Positions 46,064 to 57,532 of a stretch of DNA of 64,000 bases are shown here, piece after piece (the first letter of the stretch is position 1; each line of letters starts with the position of its first letter). This DNA comes from Georgfuchsia toluolica. GTDB lineage: Bacteria > Pseudomonadota > Gammaproteobacteria > Burkholderiales > Rhodocyclaceae. The stretch spans positions 1,674,001 through 1,738,000 of the forward strand of contig NZ_CAJQUM010000001.1 of NCBI RefSeq assembly GCF_907163265.1, given 5' to 3'. A program made the position numbers and the translations under genes. The notes under the pieces were generated by a model. It ran no database searches. It was not told the origin of the DNA and saw nothing but the letters and a program-made list of their open reading frames with translations.

Positions 46064-47290
46064 TCAACCAGATTTCGCTTCGCTGATTGAAATTATTTTC
46101 GCCCCTGATTTCAGACCGTCCAGATAATCTGCCCATTGCTGCATCATCTTCCGGCGCTCAGGTAGGTACTCTGCAAAGTTATATGCTGCTGATACTTTAT
46201 TTCGTTCGCCGTGGGCCAACTGACGTTCGATGACAGCATGGGGCAGTCCAAGTTCGTGAAGCAGTGTCGATGCCATAGAGCGGAAACCATGGCCTGTCAT
46301 TTCCTCTTTCGTATATCCCATGCGCCGCAAGGCTGCATTGATCGTATTGTCCGACATGGGGCGACCTCCACCACGCTCACTCGGGAAAACGTAGCGGCCA
46401 TGTCCTGTCACCGGCTGAATCTCCTTTAGGATGGCAGTTGCTTGCGCTGATAACGGAACTATGTGTTGTTCCTTCATTTTCATTTTTCCCGCGGGAATAC
46501 GCCACTCTGACTTTTCGTAGTCAATCTCTACCCACTCCGCATGTCGCAATTCGCCGGGACGCACGAACAGCAATGGAGCGAGGCGAAGGGCACAGCGAGT
46601 CGTGAACGCTCCAGTAAATTCTTCAATTGCCCTGAGGAGTCCCCCAACAGCCTTGGGATCGGTGACCGAGGCATGATGGTGGACATTTTCTGGTGGCAAT
46701 ATGTCTCGTAGTTCTATATCACGTGATGGATCACGCGATGTCAGACCATGCCCAACGGCATAGCGAAATATCCGCCCGCAGACGTTATGCACACGCCTTG
46801 CAATATCCATTGCCCCCCGCCCTTCGATACGGCGAATCACGGCCAGCAGATCGGGTGCAGCAAGCTCTGATATAGGTTTATCACCCATTAACGGAAACAC
46901 GTCCATCTCAAGGCGTCGCAGCAATGTTTCCTTTGTGCTTTCAGCCAGGGTTGGTGCAGTCTTCGCATACCACTGGCGTCCGATGACTTCAAATGTATTC
47001 TCTCCCAACTCCGCCCGCATTGCCTTTGTAACCTTGCGGTGTTCGCTAGGGTCTATACCGTCAGCAAGAAGCTCCCTCGCCTTGTCGCGCCTATCTCGGG
47101 CTTTGGCAAGTGTTACGTCAGGGTATGCGCCAAGAGAGAGTAGCTTTTCCTTGCCATCGAATCGGTATTTCAGCCGCCACAACTTGCCGCCAGTTGGGGC
47201 AAGTAACAGGAACAATCCCCGCTCGTCGTATAGCTTGATTGGCTTGTCGCCAGCCTTGGCTTTGCGTATCGCAATATCAGTCAGTGCCAT
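46064..47290 (-). CDS. P4-type tyrosine integrase (DUF4102 N-terminus)
   Basis: A 408-residue integrase. The DUF4102 arm-binding domain opens MALTDIAIRKAKAGDKPIKL, continuing with GLFLLLAPTGGKLWRLKYRF. The catalytic domain has Arg in PLLFVRPGELRHAEW, Lys in AGKMKMKEQHIVPLS, HxxR in TGHGFRSMASTLLHELG and H...Y in RQLAHGERNKVSAAYN. Start is set at ATG 47290, the family's usual beginning. It lies 175 bp from tRNA-Leu and reads away from it, as is typical for integrases that target tRNA 3' ends. Very likely responsible for insertion of element 2. Confidence 0.92.
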   Translation of the reverse strand: MALTDIAIRKAKAGDKPIKLYDERGLFLLLAPTGGKLWRLKYRFDGKEKLLSLGAYPDVTLAKARDRRDKARELLADGIDPSEHRKVTKAMRAELGENTFEVIGRQWYAKTAPTLAESTKETLLRRLEMDVFPLMGDKPISELAAPDLLAVIRRIEGRGAMDIARRVHNVCGRIFRYAVGHGLTSRDPSRDIELRDILPPENVHHHASVTDPKAVGGLLRAIEEFTGAFTTRCALRLAPLLFVRPGELRHAEWVEIDYEKSEWRIPAGKMKMKEQHIVPLSAQATAILKEIQPVTGHGRYVFPSERGGGRPMSDNTINAALRRMGYTKEEMTGHGFRSMASTLLHELGLPHAVIERQLAHGERNKVSAAYNFAEYLPERRKMMQQWADYLDGLKSGAKIISISEAKSG

Positions 47291-47465
47291 TGGGGTATCT
47301 CCCTCACGGGGTAGGTCGCATACCCCACACTGTACCCCCACATACCCCCGCATTGCAATGGATAACATAAGTAGCAATCGGATTAGCTAACTTCACAAAA
47401 TGCCCATTTGGTGCGGGCTTTGGCTGCTAAATCGGACTGCTTTGGATGATTCCAGATAGGTTATC

Positions 47466-47552
47466 TGGTGCCGGGAGGGGGACTCGAACCCCCACACCAT
47501 CACTGGCGGCGGATTTTGAGTCCGCTGCGTCTACCGATTCCGCCATCCCGGC
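47466..47552 (-). tRNA. tRNA-Leu (CAA), host of the island
   Basis: An 87-nt class II tRNA on the minus strand, starting GCCGGGATGGCGGAATCGG, anticodon loop CTCAAAA with CAA, long variable arm, T-arm GGGGTTCGAGTCCCC and encoded CCA. Its 3' 54-55 nt are repeated at 26680-26733, marking the island's outer ends. Confidence 0.96.
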
Positions 47553-47631
47553 AAGGGCATGGGTCACGTACAATGGCGCGCCCTGCGAAAAGAGCGCGCA
47601 TTATCCGCGAATCGCGGCTTTGCTTCAACCG

Positions 47632-49769
<2,138 letters not shown>

Positions 49770-49823
49770 GCCGGAACGGATCGGTATAATGCCGCGTTCC
49801 CCACAGCCTTTCAGGAGTTCCCC

Positions 49824-50171
49824 GTGCTGATTTCCAACGCTTTTGCCCAAACCGCCCAGGGCGCCGCCGCCAACGATCCATTTAGCGGCATGATGGGCTT
49901 CCTGCCGCTGGTACTGATGTTCGCGGTACTTTACTTTCTGATGATCCGCCCGCAGCAGAAGAAAGCCAAGGAGCATCAGAAAATGGTCATCGCACTGCAA
50001 AAAGGCGATGAAGTCCTCACTCAGGGCGGCGTAGCCGGCCGCATCAGCAAGGTCGGCGAAAACTATCTGACGCTTGCCGTGGCCGAAACCAAGGACGGCG
50101 CGGTCGAGGTCATCGTGCAAAAATCGGCTGTTTCCGCGTTGCTGCCCAAGGGCACACTCAAAACCCTGTGA
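49824..50171 (+). CDS. yajC: Preprotein translocase subunit YajC
   Basis: A 115-residue protein with one N-terminal membrane helix (MMGFLPLVLMFAVLYFLMI, residues about 22-40) and RPQQKKAKEHQKM. The cytoplasmic domain contains KGDEVLTQGGVAGRISKVGE, the family core. YajC associates with SecD-SecF to assist SecYEG export. Starts at GTG 49824 after AGGAG. Followed by secD after a 91-bp spacer with a repeat. Confidence 0.94.
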   Translation: MLISNAFAQTAQGAAANDPFSGMMGFLPLVLMFAVLYFLMIRPQQKKAKEHQKMVIALQKGDEVLTQGGVAGRISKVGENYLTLAVAETKDGAVEVIVQKSAVSALLPKGTLKTL

Positions 50172-50249
50172 GGAGTGAGGGGTGATGAGTCAGGAGTAAA
50201 CCCTGACCCTCCGCCCCCAACTCCTCACTTCTATCTCCTCACTCCTCAC
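50168..50249. repeat. Inverted repeat of GTGAGGAGTGAGG in yajC-secD spacer
   Basis: GTGAGGAGTGAGG (50168-50180) overlaps the yajC stop; its exact reverse complement CCTCACTCCTCAC is at 50237-50249, just before secD. Simple GAGGAGTGAG-type sequence fills the spacer. It could form a hairpin in the mRNA, lowering or separating secD expression from yajC. Confidence 0.75.
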
Positions 50250-50262
50250 TCTTTACTACCAA

Positions 50263-52149
50263 ATGAACCGCTATCCGATCTGGAAAAACGCCATCGTCGT
50301 AATGGCGCTGTTATTGGGGTTGCTTTACACGCTGCCCAATTTCTACGGCGAAGTTCCAGCCGTCCAGGTGGCCAGCGTCAAGGCCACGGTCAAGCTTGAT
50401 CCGGCACTGCTGGCCAAGGTCGAAGACACGCTGAAGACCGCCGGGATCAGCTACACCGGTCTCTTCTCCGATCCCAACAGCATCCGCGTCCGCCTGGCCG
50501 ACACCGATACTCAGTTGAAGGCCAGGGACGCCATCGAGAAGGCGTTGAACCCCGATCTGAACGACGCCTCCTACAGCGTTGCGCTGAATCTGGTATCGAA
50601 CTCGCCGGGCTGGCTCACCAGCATGCATGCCTTGCCGATGTACCTCGGCCTTGATTTGCGCGGCGGCGTGCACTTCCTGTTGCAGGTGGATATGAAGGGC
50701 GCGCTCACCAAGCGCCTCGATTCGACCGGCGCCGACCTGCGTTCCCTGCTGCGCGACAAGAACATCCGTCACAACGGTATCAGCCGCGAAGGCCTGATGC
50801 TGGTGGTGCGCTTCCGCGACGCGACAATGCGCGATCAGGCGCAGGCCGTCATTGCCGACCAGCAGCCCGACCTGGCACTGGCCCCAAGCCAGGATGGCAG
50901 CGACTTCAAGCTGACCGCGACGCTCAAACCGACCGCTGAAAAAAATATCCAGGACTTCGCGCTGAAGCAGAACATCACCACACTGCACAACCGCATCAAT
51001 GAACTTGGCGTCGCCGAACCGATCATCCAGCAACAGGGCGCCGACCGCATCGTCGTGCAGTTGCCCGGCGTGCAGGACACCGCCAAGGCCAAGGACATCC
51101 TCGGCCGCACCGCCTCGCTCGAAGTGCGCATGGTCGATGACGAAAACAGCACCAACCCAGGCGTCATGGAAGCGGCGGCCAAGGGCCAGCCGCCGTTCGG
51201 CACCGAGTATTACGTCGAACGCGGCGGCCGCGCGCTGCTGGTGAAGAAGCAGGTCGTGCTCACCGGCGACCGCCTCACCGACGCGCAGCCCGGCTTCGAC
51301 GAGAACCACGAGCCGGCCGTGCATCTCAACTTCGACGCGGCCGGCGCGCGCATTTTCAAGGACATCACGCGTGAAAACGTCGGCAAGCGCATGGCCATCC
51401 TGCTCATCGAAAAGGGCAAGGGCGAAGTGGTGACCGCACCGGTGATCCGGTCCGAAATCGGCGGCGGCCGCGTGCAGATATCGGGCCGCATGAGCACGGT
51501 CGAAGCCAACGACGTCGCCCTGCTGCTGCGCGCCGGTTCGCTGGCGGCGCCGATGGACATCATCGAGGAACGCACCATCGGCCCCAGCCTCGGCGCCGAA
51601 AACATCAGCAAGGGTTTTCACTCGACGCTGTGGGGCTTCACCGCGATCGCCGGCTTCATGATGATTTATTACCTGTTGTTCGGACTGGTGTCGGTGCTGG
51701 CGCTGGCATCCAACCTGCTGCTGTTGATCGCGCTGCTGTCGATGCTGCAGGCAACATTGACGCTGCCAGGCATTGCAGCCGTCGCGCTTACGCTGGGCAT
51801 GGCCATCGACTCCAACGTGCTGATCAATGAGCGCATCCGCGAAGAGCTGCGCAACGGCGCCTCGCCGCAGGCGGCCATCGCGGCCGGTTACGAGCGCGCC
51901 TGGGCGACGATTCTCGACTCCAACGTTACCACTTTCATCGCCGGTATCTCACTGCTGATCTTCGGCTCCGGTCCGGTACGTGGCTTCGCCGTAGTGCATT
52001 GTCTCGGGATCGCAACCTCAATGATCAGTTCTGTATTCATGTCGCGCGCTCTGGTCAACCTGATCTACGGCTCGCGCCGCAAGCTCGCTGCGCTTTCCAT
52101 TGGACAGATATGGAAGCCCGGCATTGTTACTGCCGGCAAGGGGAAATAA
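50263..52149 (+). CDS. secD: Protein translocase subunit SecD
   Basis: A 628-residue inner-membrane protein. N-terminal helix (IVVMALLLGLLYTLPNFYGE), a large periplasmic P1 region with the signature LGLDLRGGVHFLLQVDM, and the DRIVVQLPGVQDTAKAKDIL segment. Six helices total, with the C-terminal block GMAIDSNVLINERIREELRN containing the conserved Asp used for proton-driven export. It works with SecF to pull preproteins from SecYEG. The length is usual. secF follows immediately. Confidence 0.96.
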   Translation: MNRYPIWKNAIVVMALLLGLLYTLPNFYGEVPAVQVASVKATVKLDPALLAKVEDTLKTAGISYTGLFSDPNSIRVRLADTDTQLKARDAIEKALNPDLNDASYSVALNLVSNSPGWLTSMHALPMYLGLDLRGGVHFLLQVDMKGALTKRLDSTGADLRSLLRDKNIRHNGISREGLMLVVRFRDATMRDQAQAVIADQQPDLALAPSQDGSDFKLTATLKPTAEKNIQDFALKQNITTLHNRINELGVAEPIIQQQGADRIVVQLPGVQDTAKAKDILGRTASLEVRMVDDENSTNPGVMEAAAKGQPPFGTEYYVERGGRALLVKKQVVLTGDRLTDAQPGFDENHEPAVHLNFDAAGARIFKDITRENVGKRMAILLIEKGKGEVVTAPVIRSEIGGGRVQISGRMSTVEANDVALLLRAGSLAAPMDIIEERTIGPSLGAENISKGFHSTLWGFTAIAGFMMIYYLLFGLVSVLALASNLLLLIALLSMLQATLTLPGIAAVALTLGMAIDSNVLINERIREELRNGASPQAAIAAGYERAWATILDSNVTTFIAGISLLIFGSGPVRGFAVVHCLGIATSMISSVFMSRALVNLIYGSRRKLAALSIGQIWKPGIVTAGKGK

Positions 52150-52151
52150 TC

Positions 52152-53081
52152 ATGGAATTCTTCCGCATCAGAAAAGATATCCCCTTCATGCGCCATGCAC
52201 TGGTGTTCAACATCATTTCGTTGATCACCTTCATCCTGGCCGTGGTCTTTCTCATTACCAAAGGGCTGCATTTAAGCGTCGAGTTCACCGGCGGCACGCT
52301 GATGGAAGTCAGTTACGCCCAGGCGCCCGATCTTGAAAACATTCGTTCCGCGCTGGGCAAGGAAGGGTTTGCCGATGCCCAGGTACAGAACTTCGGCACC
52401 TCGCGCGATGTGTTGATCCGTGTGCCGCTGGCCAAGGCCACCGAGGCGGCGAAAGTTGGCGACCGCATCATGAGCGCTCTTACAACGCTGGGTGGCGATC
52501 CGCAAAAAAAACGCATCGAGTTCGTCGGCCCGCAGGTGGGCAAGGAACTGGCATCCGACGGCGCAATGGCACTGCTGCTGGTGGTGATCGGCATCATGAT
52601 CTACCTGGCGATTCGTTTTGAATGGCGTTTTGCGGTTTCCGCTATCATCGCCAACCTTCATGACGTGGTGATCATTCTCGGCTTCTTCGCCTTTTTCCAC
52701 TGGGAGTTCTCGCTGCCTGTGCTGGCGGCGGTGCTGGCCGTGCTCGGCTATTCAGTCAACGAATCCGTCGTGGTCTTCGACCGGGTGCGCGAAACTTTCA
52801 AGAAGAAGCGCGGCATGAGCACACCCGACGTGCTCAACCACGCCATCACCAGCACCATCTCGCGCACCATCATCACCCACGGTTGCACCCAGTTGATGGT
52901 GACATCGATGCTGCTGTTCGGCGGCGCCGCGCTGCACTATTTTGCACTGGCGCTGACCATCGGCATCCTGTTCGGCATCTACTCCTCGGTACTGGTCGCC
53001 AGCCCACTGGTCATGTGGCTGGGCGTCTCGCGCGAACAGTTCATCAAGGTCAAGGTCGAAAAACAGGAAGCGGTGGTTTGA
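52152..53081 (+). CDS. secF: Protein translocase subunit SecF
   Basis: A 309-residue partner of SecD with six helices. Starts MEFFRIRKDIPFMRHALVFN; the periplasmic signature VEFTGGTLMEVSYAQ and the GYSVNESVVVFDRVRETFKK motif are intact, with the conserved Asp-Arg pair. ATG 52152 is 2 nt after the secD stop, so translation is coupled. The C-terminus after the last helix is short and basic. Confidence 0.96.
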   Translation: MEFFRIRKDIPFMRHALVFNIISLITFILAVVFLITKGLHLSVEFTGGTLMEVSYAQAPDLENIRSALGKEGFADAQVQNFGTSRDVLIRVPLAKATEAAKVGDRIMSALTTLGGDPQKKRIEFVGPQVGKELASDGAMALLLVVIGIMIYLAIRFEWRFAVSAIIANLHDVVIILGFFAFFHWEFSLPVLAAVLAVLGYSVNESVVVFDRVRETFKKKRGMSTPDVLNHAITSTISRTIITHGCTQLMVTSMLLFGGAALHYFALALTIGILFGIYSSVLVASPLVMWLGVSREQFIKVKVEKQEAVV

Positions 53082-53325
53082 CGGGCTACCCACAGTTAGT
53101 GTGAAAAATTGCAAGCGAAGCGAGCCCAGTAATCACCGTCCACGGCCGGCTTTGCACAGCCGGCCGGCTACGGCGGCGCAAAGCAGTGCTTTGCGAAACC
53201 CCGCCTACGCCCCCCGTGAGGGGGAGGCAGGGAGGGGGCGGGCGCTACTGTCGCTTTCCTGGTCAAGCATCAAAGCCATGCTTCGCATGTTCTCCTGTCT
53301 GGTTCCGGCTTGGCCGGCTTAGATC
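53082..53325. other. Intergenic region with CG-rich repeat-like sequence
   Basis: 244 bp containing GCCGGCTTTGC...GCCGGC and CCCCCCGTGAGGGGG-type palindromic stretches (about 53150-53235). This resembles the scattered intergenic repeats of related genomes. No gene is supported. Confidence 0.4.
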
Positions 53326-54258
53326 ATGCACTCCCACAATATTTCGGACTGGACTCACGATCACCTGTTCCACAGCGGCAACAAGGCCGCCGAAAGCGGT
53401 ACGCGCGCGGTAATGTGGATCACCGTGGTCATGATGGCGATCGAGATCGTGGCCGGCTGGCACTACAACTCGATGGCCCTGCTGGCGGATGGCTGGCATA
53501 TGAGTTCGCATGCCGTCGCCATTGGCCTCTCCGCCGCCGCGTATGCTGCCGCACGCCGACTTTCCGGCGATGCGCGTTTCGCGTTCGGTTCCTGGAAAAT
53601 CGAAGTCCTCGGCGGTTTTGCCAGTGCGATCTTCCTGCTCGTCGTTGCCGCCATGATGGTGTTCAGTTCAATCGAACGCCTGGTTTCGCCGCAAACGATC
53701 CACTATCCCGAAGCCATCACCGTCGCCGTACTCGGCCTCGTCGTGAACCTGGTTTGCGCCGGCATCCTCGGCAAGGCCCACGACCATGACGACGACGTTC
53801 ACGGCCATGGCCACCATCACGAGCACCATCAGGACCTCAACCTCAAGTCCGCCTACATTCACGTGATCGCCGACGCGGCGACCTCTGTCCTGGCGATCGT
53901 CGCTCTCCTCGGCGGCTGGTGGTACGGCTGGTCGTGGCTCGATCCCGCCATGGGTGTTGTTGGTGCGGCTCTGGTCGCTACCTGGGCCAAAAACCTGATT
54001 GCCGAGACAAGCAAGGTGCTGCTCGATCGCGAAATGGACCACCCCGTGGTCGCCGAGATTCGCGCAGCCGTGCAACGTGGCGATATCGAGATCGCCGACC
54101 TGCATGTCTGGCGCGTCGGCAAGCGCGCCTATTCCTGTGCGCTTTCCATCGTCACCCATGATGCGGGACTGACCCCGAACCAGGTGCGGGAATGGCTCTC
54201 GGTACACGAAGAGATCGTGCACGCGACGATAGAAATCCAGCACTGTCCCGGATCGTGA
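53326..54258 (+). CDS. dmeF: Cation diffusion facilitator, DmeF-type Co/Ni/Zn/Cd exporter
   Basis: A 310-residue CDF antiporter. Six membrane helices; metal-site residues in SMALLADGWHMSSHAVAIG (HxxxD-like) and SAYIHVIADAATSVLAIVAL (HxxxD). Between helices 4 and 5 is a His-rich loop (KAHDHDDDVHGHGHHHEHHQ) that collects metal. The C-terminal cytoplasmic domain includes IADLHVWRVGKRAYSCALSI. It exports divalent metal ions for proton influx. The histidine-rich N-terminus (MHSHNISDWTHDHLFHSG) is also typical of DmeF. Stands alone. Confidence 0.9.
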   Translation: MHSHNISDWTHDHLFHSGNKAAESGTRAVMWITVVMMAIEIVAGWHYNSMALLADGWHMSSHAVAIGLSAAAYAAARRLSGDARFAFGSWKIEVLGGFASAIFLLVVAAMMVFSSIERLVSPQTIHYPEAITVAVLGLVVNLVCAGILGKAHDHDDDVHGHGHHHEHHQDLNLKSAYIHVIADAATSVLAIVALLGGWWYGWSWLDPAMGVVGAALVATWAKNLIAETSKVLLDREMDHPVVAEIRAAVQRGDIEIADLHVWRVGKRAYSCALSIVTHDAGLTPNQVREWLSVHEEIVHATIEIQHCPGS

Positions 54259-54817
54259 TCGCAGCGGATGCAGGTGCGTGGTCAGCCTCTGCATAAACGC
54301 GAAATGTCCCAAGCATTGCGAATGTCACAGTAGCAACGAGCCATGTTGCCAATAATCTTCCGCTACCGGGAAGTTTATCAACGATGTTCATATAAACCTA
54401 GAAAAACAGTTCACCACGGTGACACGGCGAAAGCACAAGACATAATAAGGATTGGCATTCTCATCCATTGGGTGAAGCACTGTTCTTGAGCAAGCACTTG
54501 ATTTTCCGTCGTCCCACGGAATTTTCTTCGGTCATGTTCGCCGTAGTTCAAATGGGGTTTTTAGGATAAAAAGTTTATGTCTCAATAACGTCTTTGGCAT
54601 CGGACTTCGTTAACGATGTCGTTACTGGCTTTTTTCGTGTCTAGCCAATTACCTCCGGAGCTTCAATGATTACCTCCACAAGCCTGGAACGAGTTCTTGC
54701 GCACAACCACGCTTCAATTCTTGATTTTTCCCACAGATTTATTGGCTTGATGCTGCGGATAATTAGTACCACGGTACATTGGCCTTAAGCACTTTCCTTC
54801 CAATCCGATCATTTACC
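54259..54817. other. 559-bp intergenic region, no gene seen
   Basis: Scanned in all frames: no frame longer than about 80 codons and none with a good ribosome site. AT content is higher than in the neighbouring genes. No strong hairpin noticed. Confidence 0.5.
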
Positions 54818-55615
54818 CTATAGGCGATGCATTAACTCCATGCGGATGGCACCTAGCACCGCCTTTACTTTGTCCGCATTGTCGTTGCCCATGCGTATCA
54901 GGATTTTCTGGCCAGCGGAACGTGTTTCAAGCGCGGGATCGGAGAATGTATAAAGCACTTTCGCCTGTTCGACTGAAATCGGTGCGGGGAGTTTGGGAGC
55001 CGTCAGCATGTCGTCCATGGCCTCGATAAGGCGATCCTGGAAAAACCCCCTCGGATATCCCAAGCCCCGATAGGCTTGCTGGAACAGCGGGTAGAAGCGG
55101 ATATAGGCGTCGACGAGAGATGCAACATCAATCGACTGGATCATTTTGACGTAATTGTCATAACGCGCAACGTTGGCTGGGCTGATGGTCAGTCCTGTTT
55201 CACCGGTTACAACAAGAAACGGCCCAGCCACAGGTTTTACCGGCATCATTCTCAGTGGCGCCTGCTTCCGCGGCAGGTTGTCGATTGTGGCGACGAAGCG
55301 TTGGATGATCTTGCCTGGGTAAAAATGGTTGAAAAATGCCTCCTTGCCAAACAATTGGACGATGGTATCGCCGGCAGTTGCATCACTGCTATAGAGCGAG
55401 GGCAATGGCGAAGTAGCGATAACCGGTGGCGGCGTAGCCTGTGTTACCAGAGACGGGGGAGAAAGCGGCATTGGCGCGGCGGAAGACGCCAGTTTTACCT
55501 CCCGCGGCTGATCACGGAGGGATCTTTGCTGTTCGAGTTTCGAGACGTAATAGTAAAAGACGGTGATAACGGCGATGACAAGCATGGCCAGCAACCACAA
55601 CAATTTCTTGTTCAA
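54818..55615 (-). CDS. DUF3014 domain protein, membrane-anchored
   Basis: A 265-residue protein with one N-terminal membrane helix (LLWLLAMLVIAVITVFYYYV), a proline/alanine-rich linker (about 45-75) and a periplasmic DUF3014 domain: GKEAFFNHFYPGKIIQRFVA, IDNLPRKQAPLRMMPVKPVA and LFQQAYRGLGYPRGFFQDRL. The role is unknown for the family. Last gene of a minus-strand operon with MarR, an OmpA-like protein and a ClC channel; its ATG overlaps the channel stop (ATGA). Confidence 0.8.
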   Translation of the reverse strand: MNKKLLWLLAMLVIAVITVFYYYVSKLEQQRSLRDQPREVKLASSAAPMPLSPPSLVTQATPPPVIATSPLPSLYSSDATAGDTIVQLFGKEAFFNHFYPGKIIQRFVATIDNLPRKQAPLRMMPVKPVAGPFLVVTGETGLTISPANVARYDNYVKMIQSIDVASLVDAYIRFYPLFQQAYRGLGYPRGFFQDRLIEAMDDMLTAPKLPAPISVEQAKVLYTFSDPALETRSAGQKILIRMGNDNADKVKAVLGAIRMELMHRL

Positions 55616-56952
55616 GACGACTCCTTCATTTCCTTCATTTTCCCTACGCCGCTATCTTCCTGCAGCTCGTGCCGAGTGCCCCGATAGACTGATGCCAACT
55701 GCTGATACAGTTCCGGAGAAAGCCTGGAACTGACGGCTTTGGAAATCAGTGTAATCGCCATCAAACTGATGACCATCTCGTGGCCATCCACCATTTCCAT
55801 CACGATGATCGCCGAGGTAATTGGAGACTGGGTAACGGCTGCCAGAAACCCTGCCATGTACAGCGCAATCATCGGGATGGCATCGGCAGTCAGGCCCATC
55901 AGGTGGGCAATGCCGGAGCCCAAGGCCACCCCGACAGCCAGCGATGGGGCAAAAATGCCTCCAGGTATCCCAGAGTAATAGCTGACCACGGTCGCCAGAA
56001 AGCGGGTAACTGGAGCGTGCCATGGAAGATTCATTTGCCCGGATACGACATGGGAAGTGATCCCGTAACCGCTACCGAAGGATAGGTTGCCTCCAACCCA
56101 GCCAATAAGGACGACGGTCAGACCGCACAAGCCCGCGAACCATACAAGATGGAGTTCTTTCCAACGCCAGATGACAAAACCCTTGGCCTTTTGCGGGAGC
56201 AAAAGAAGCCAACTAAAAAGCCCGCCGAGCAATCCGCAAACGATACCACCCAATATGACGGGCAATACTATCGAGCGATCAAGGTTCTCGACCTTGAGGT
56301 GGCCGAAATAGTTGTAGTTGCCAAGCAAGGCGATTGACATCAGACCGGCCAGAATGATGGTGCTGACCAGAACCCCGCTGGTTCGAGTTTCCAGCCTGCG
56401 CCCGAGTTCCTCGACGGCAAAGACAATTCCAGCCAAGAGCGTATTGAATGCGGCGGCAATCCCGGCAGCGCCTCCAGCCAGGATCAAATCCTGTACGCGC
56501 AGCGCCCGCGTATGAGGCAGCCAACGATGTGCCGCATGCATGATGGAAGCCGCGACCTGAACTGAAGGGCCCTCCCGTCCTGCCGAAAAACCACCAGTCA
56601 GTGCCAGGGTACCCAGGCAAATTTTTCCGAATGCGATACGAAGCGATATCAGATGGCCGACGGCCTGGCCCTGCGCGGCAAGCCGCGTTGCCGCGATCAC
56701 TTGTGGAATGCCGCTTCCCTGAGCGCCAGGCACCAGGCGATGGGTCAACCAAACCACGATCATGCCGATGGCCGGAGTCAGCAGGAAAGGCAGCCATGGG
56801 CGTCCGGCGCTGAGGGCAAAGAAAGAAGCCAGGGCAATATCCGCCAACTTTGCAAACGCAACCACCATCAGACCGGCAAGCAAAGCCGCCGTCCAAAGCG
56901 TTATTCGGGTACGCCAGCGAAGGGTGCTTAAAGGGCCGTGAAAGAACGCCAT
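55612..56952 (-). CDS. ClC-family chloride channel/transporter
   Basis: A 446-residue polytopic protein with the ClC selectivity-filter motifs: GSGIPQVIAATRL, GGFSAGREGPSVQVAASIMH (gating Glu in GREGP) and the third motif YYSGIPGGIFAPSLAVG. AFNTLLAGIVFAVEELGRRL holds the inner glutamate used by H+/Cl- exchangers. No C-terminal CBS domains. Located in an operon with OmpA-like and DUF3014 envelope proteins under a MarR regulator, so likely part of an acid or osmotic stress response. Confidence 0.92.
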   Translation of the reverse strand: MAFFHGPLSTLRWRTRITLWTAALLAGLMVVAFAKLADIALASFFALSAGRPWLPFLLTPAIGMIVVWLTHRLVPGAQGSGIPQVIAATRLAAQGQAVGHLISLRIAFGKICLGTLALTGGFSAGREGPSVQVAASIMHAAHRWLPHTRALRVQDLILAGGAAGIAAAFNTLLAGIVFAVEELGRRLETRTSGVLVSTIILAGLMSIALLGNYNYFGHLKVENLDRSIVLPVILGGIVCGLLGGLFSWLLLLPQKAKGFVIWRWKELHLVWFAGLCGLTVVLIGWVGGNLSFGSGYGITSHVVSGQMNLPWHAPVTRFLATVVSYYSGIPGGIFAPSLAVGVALGSGIAHLMGLTADAIPMIALYMAGFLAAVTQSPITSAIIVMEMVDGHEMVISLMAITLISKAVSSRLSPELYQQLASVYRGTRHELQEDSGVGKMKEMKESS

Positions 56953-56953
56953 G

Positions 56954-57532
56954 CTATTCAGGGAGTTTCAGTTCCACCGAGCGGCTTGCCTCGCGGCAGG
57001 ATTTTGTCCTGCATTCGCTGGAGGCAAATGCGCCTTTGCCCAAGGGGCGCCTGCGTATCTGCATCCGTCGAATGCCGCGTTTCAAGAGTTCCGCCTCAAC
57101 AACGGCGATTCGCTTCTCGGAGAAGCCAATGCAATATTCGTTGCTCGTCAAGTCACCGCTGTGGCCGACCAACAAAACTGTGGAACGGTCATCGCCGAGT
57201 TTCTTCGCAGCGGCGTCAATGACAGGGTAGGCATCTTTACCGAGTACCGTCGAGCCAAGCGAAAAGAAAATGGTTGAAGCCGGATCGGGCAGTGGAATAT
57301 TCGAAGAAGCAACGGCCACTGACGTTTTTGGTTTTATAAAGACAGGACTGCTTTTAGTCCGCGTCTCCAGGTCGCGGATAGTGGCCCGCGGCATTGTTGG
57401 CGGGGATGCGGGCGAAGAGTCAGCATCTGCCTGTCGAACGCTTTGAGTACCGCAACCGACCTGCATCAACGTTACTCCCACGCAAACCAGCATTCGAGCC
57501 TTTTTCAGAGCAATCAACTTGTTGCGCATCAC
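56954..57532 (-). CDS. OmpA-like lipoprotein
   Basis: A 192-residue lipoprotein: signal MMRNKLIALKKARMLVCVGV with lipobox MQVGC. A Ser/Pro linker is followed by an OmpA/Pal-like domain with TIFFSLGSTVLGKDAYPVID, STVLLVGHSGDLTSNEYCIG and FSEKRIAVVEAELLKRGIRR. The usual peptidoglycan-binding Asp-x-x-G-x-x-x-x-Asn...R pattern is only partly kept (GHSGDLTSNEY). It lies 1 nt before the ClC gene and overlaps the MarR gene stop, in one operon. Confidence 0.75.
   Translation of the reverse strand: MMRNKLIALKKARMLVCVGVTLMQVGCGTQSVRQADADSSPASPPTMPRATIRDLETRTKSSPVFIKPKTSVAVASSNIPLPDPASTIFFSLGSTVLGKDAYPVIDAAAKKLGDDRSTVLLVGHSGDLTSNEYCIGFSEKRIAVVEAELLKRGIRRMQIRRRPLGKGAFASSECRTKSCREASRSVELKLPE

Larger units (their letters stand above)
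34006..47520. mobile_element. Integrated element 2 (about 13.5 kb) next to tRNA-Leu(CAA)
   Basis: Lies between the internal attachment core and the intact tRNA-Leu, with a P4-type integrase adjacent to the tRNA and reading away from it. It contains lipoproteins, an XRE/IHF/DUF4062 module, a CoiA-like protein, a RarA-like/recombinase/RadC operon, a Rep_trans-like initiator and an AlpA-like regulator. AT content is clearly higher than in flanking core genes, a sign of transfer. No conjugation or virion genes seen. Confidence 0.7.
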
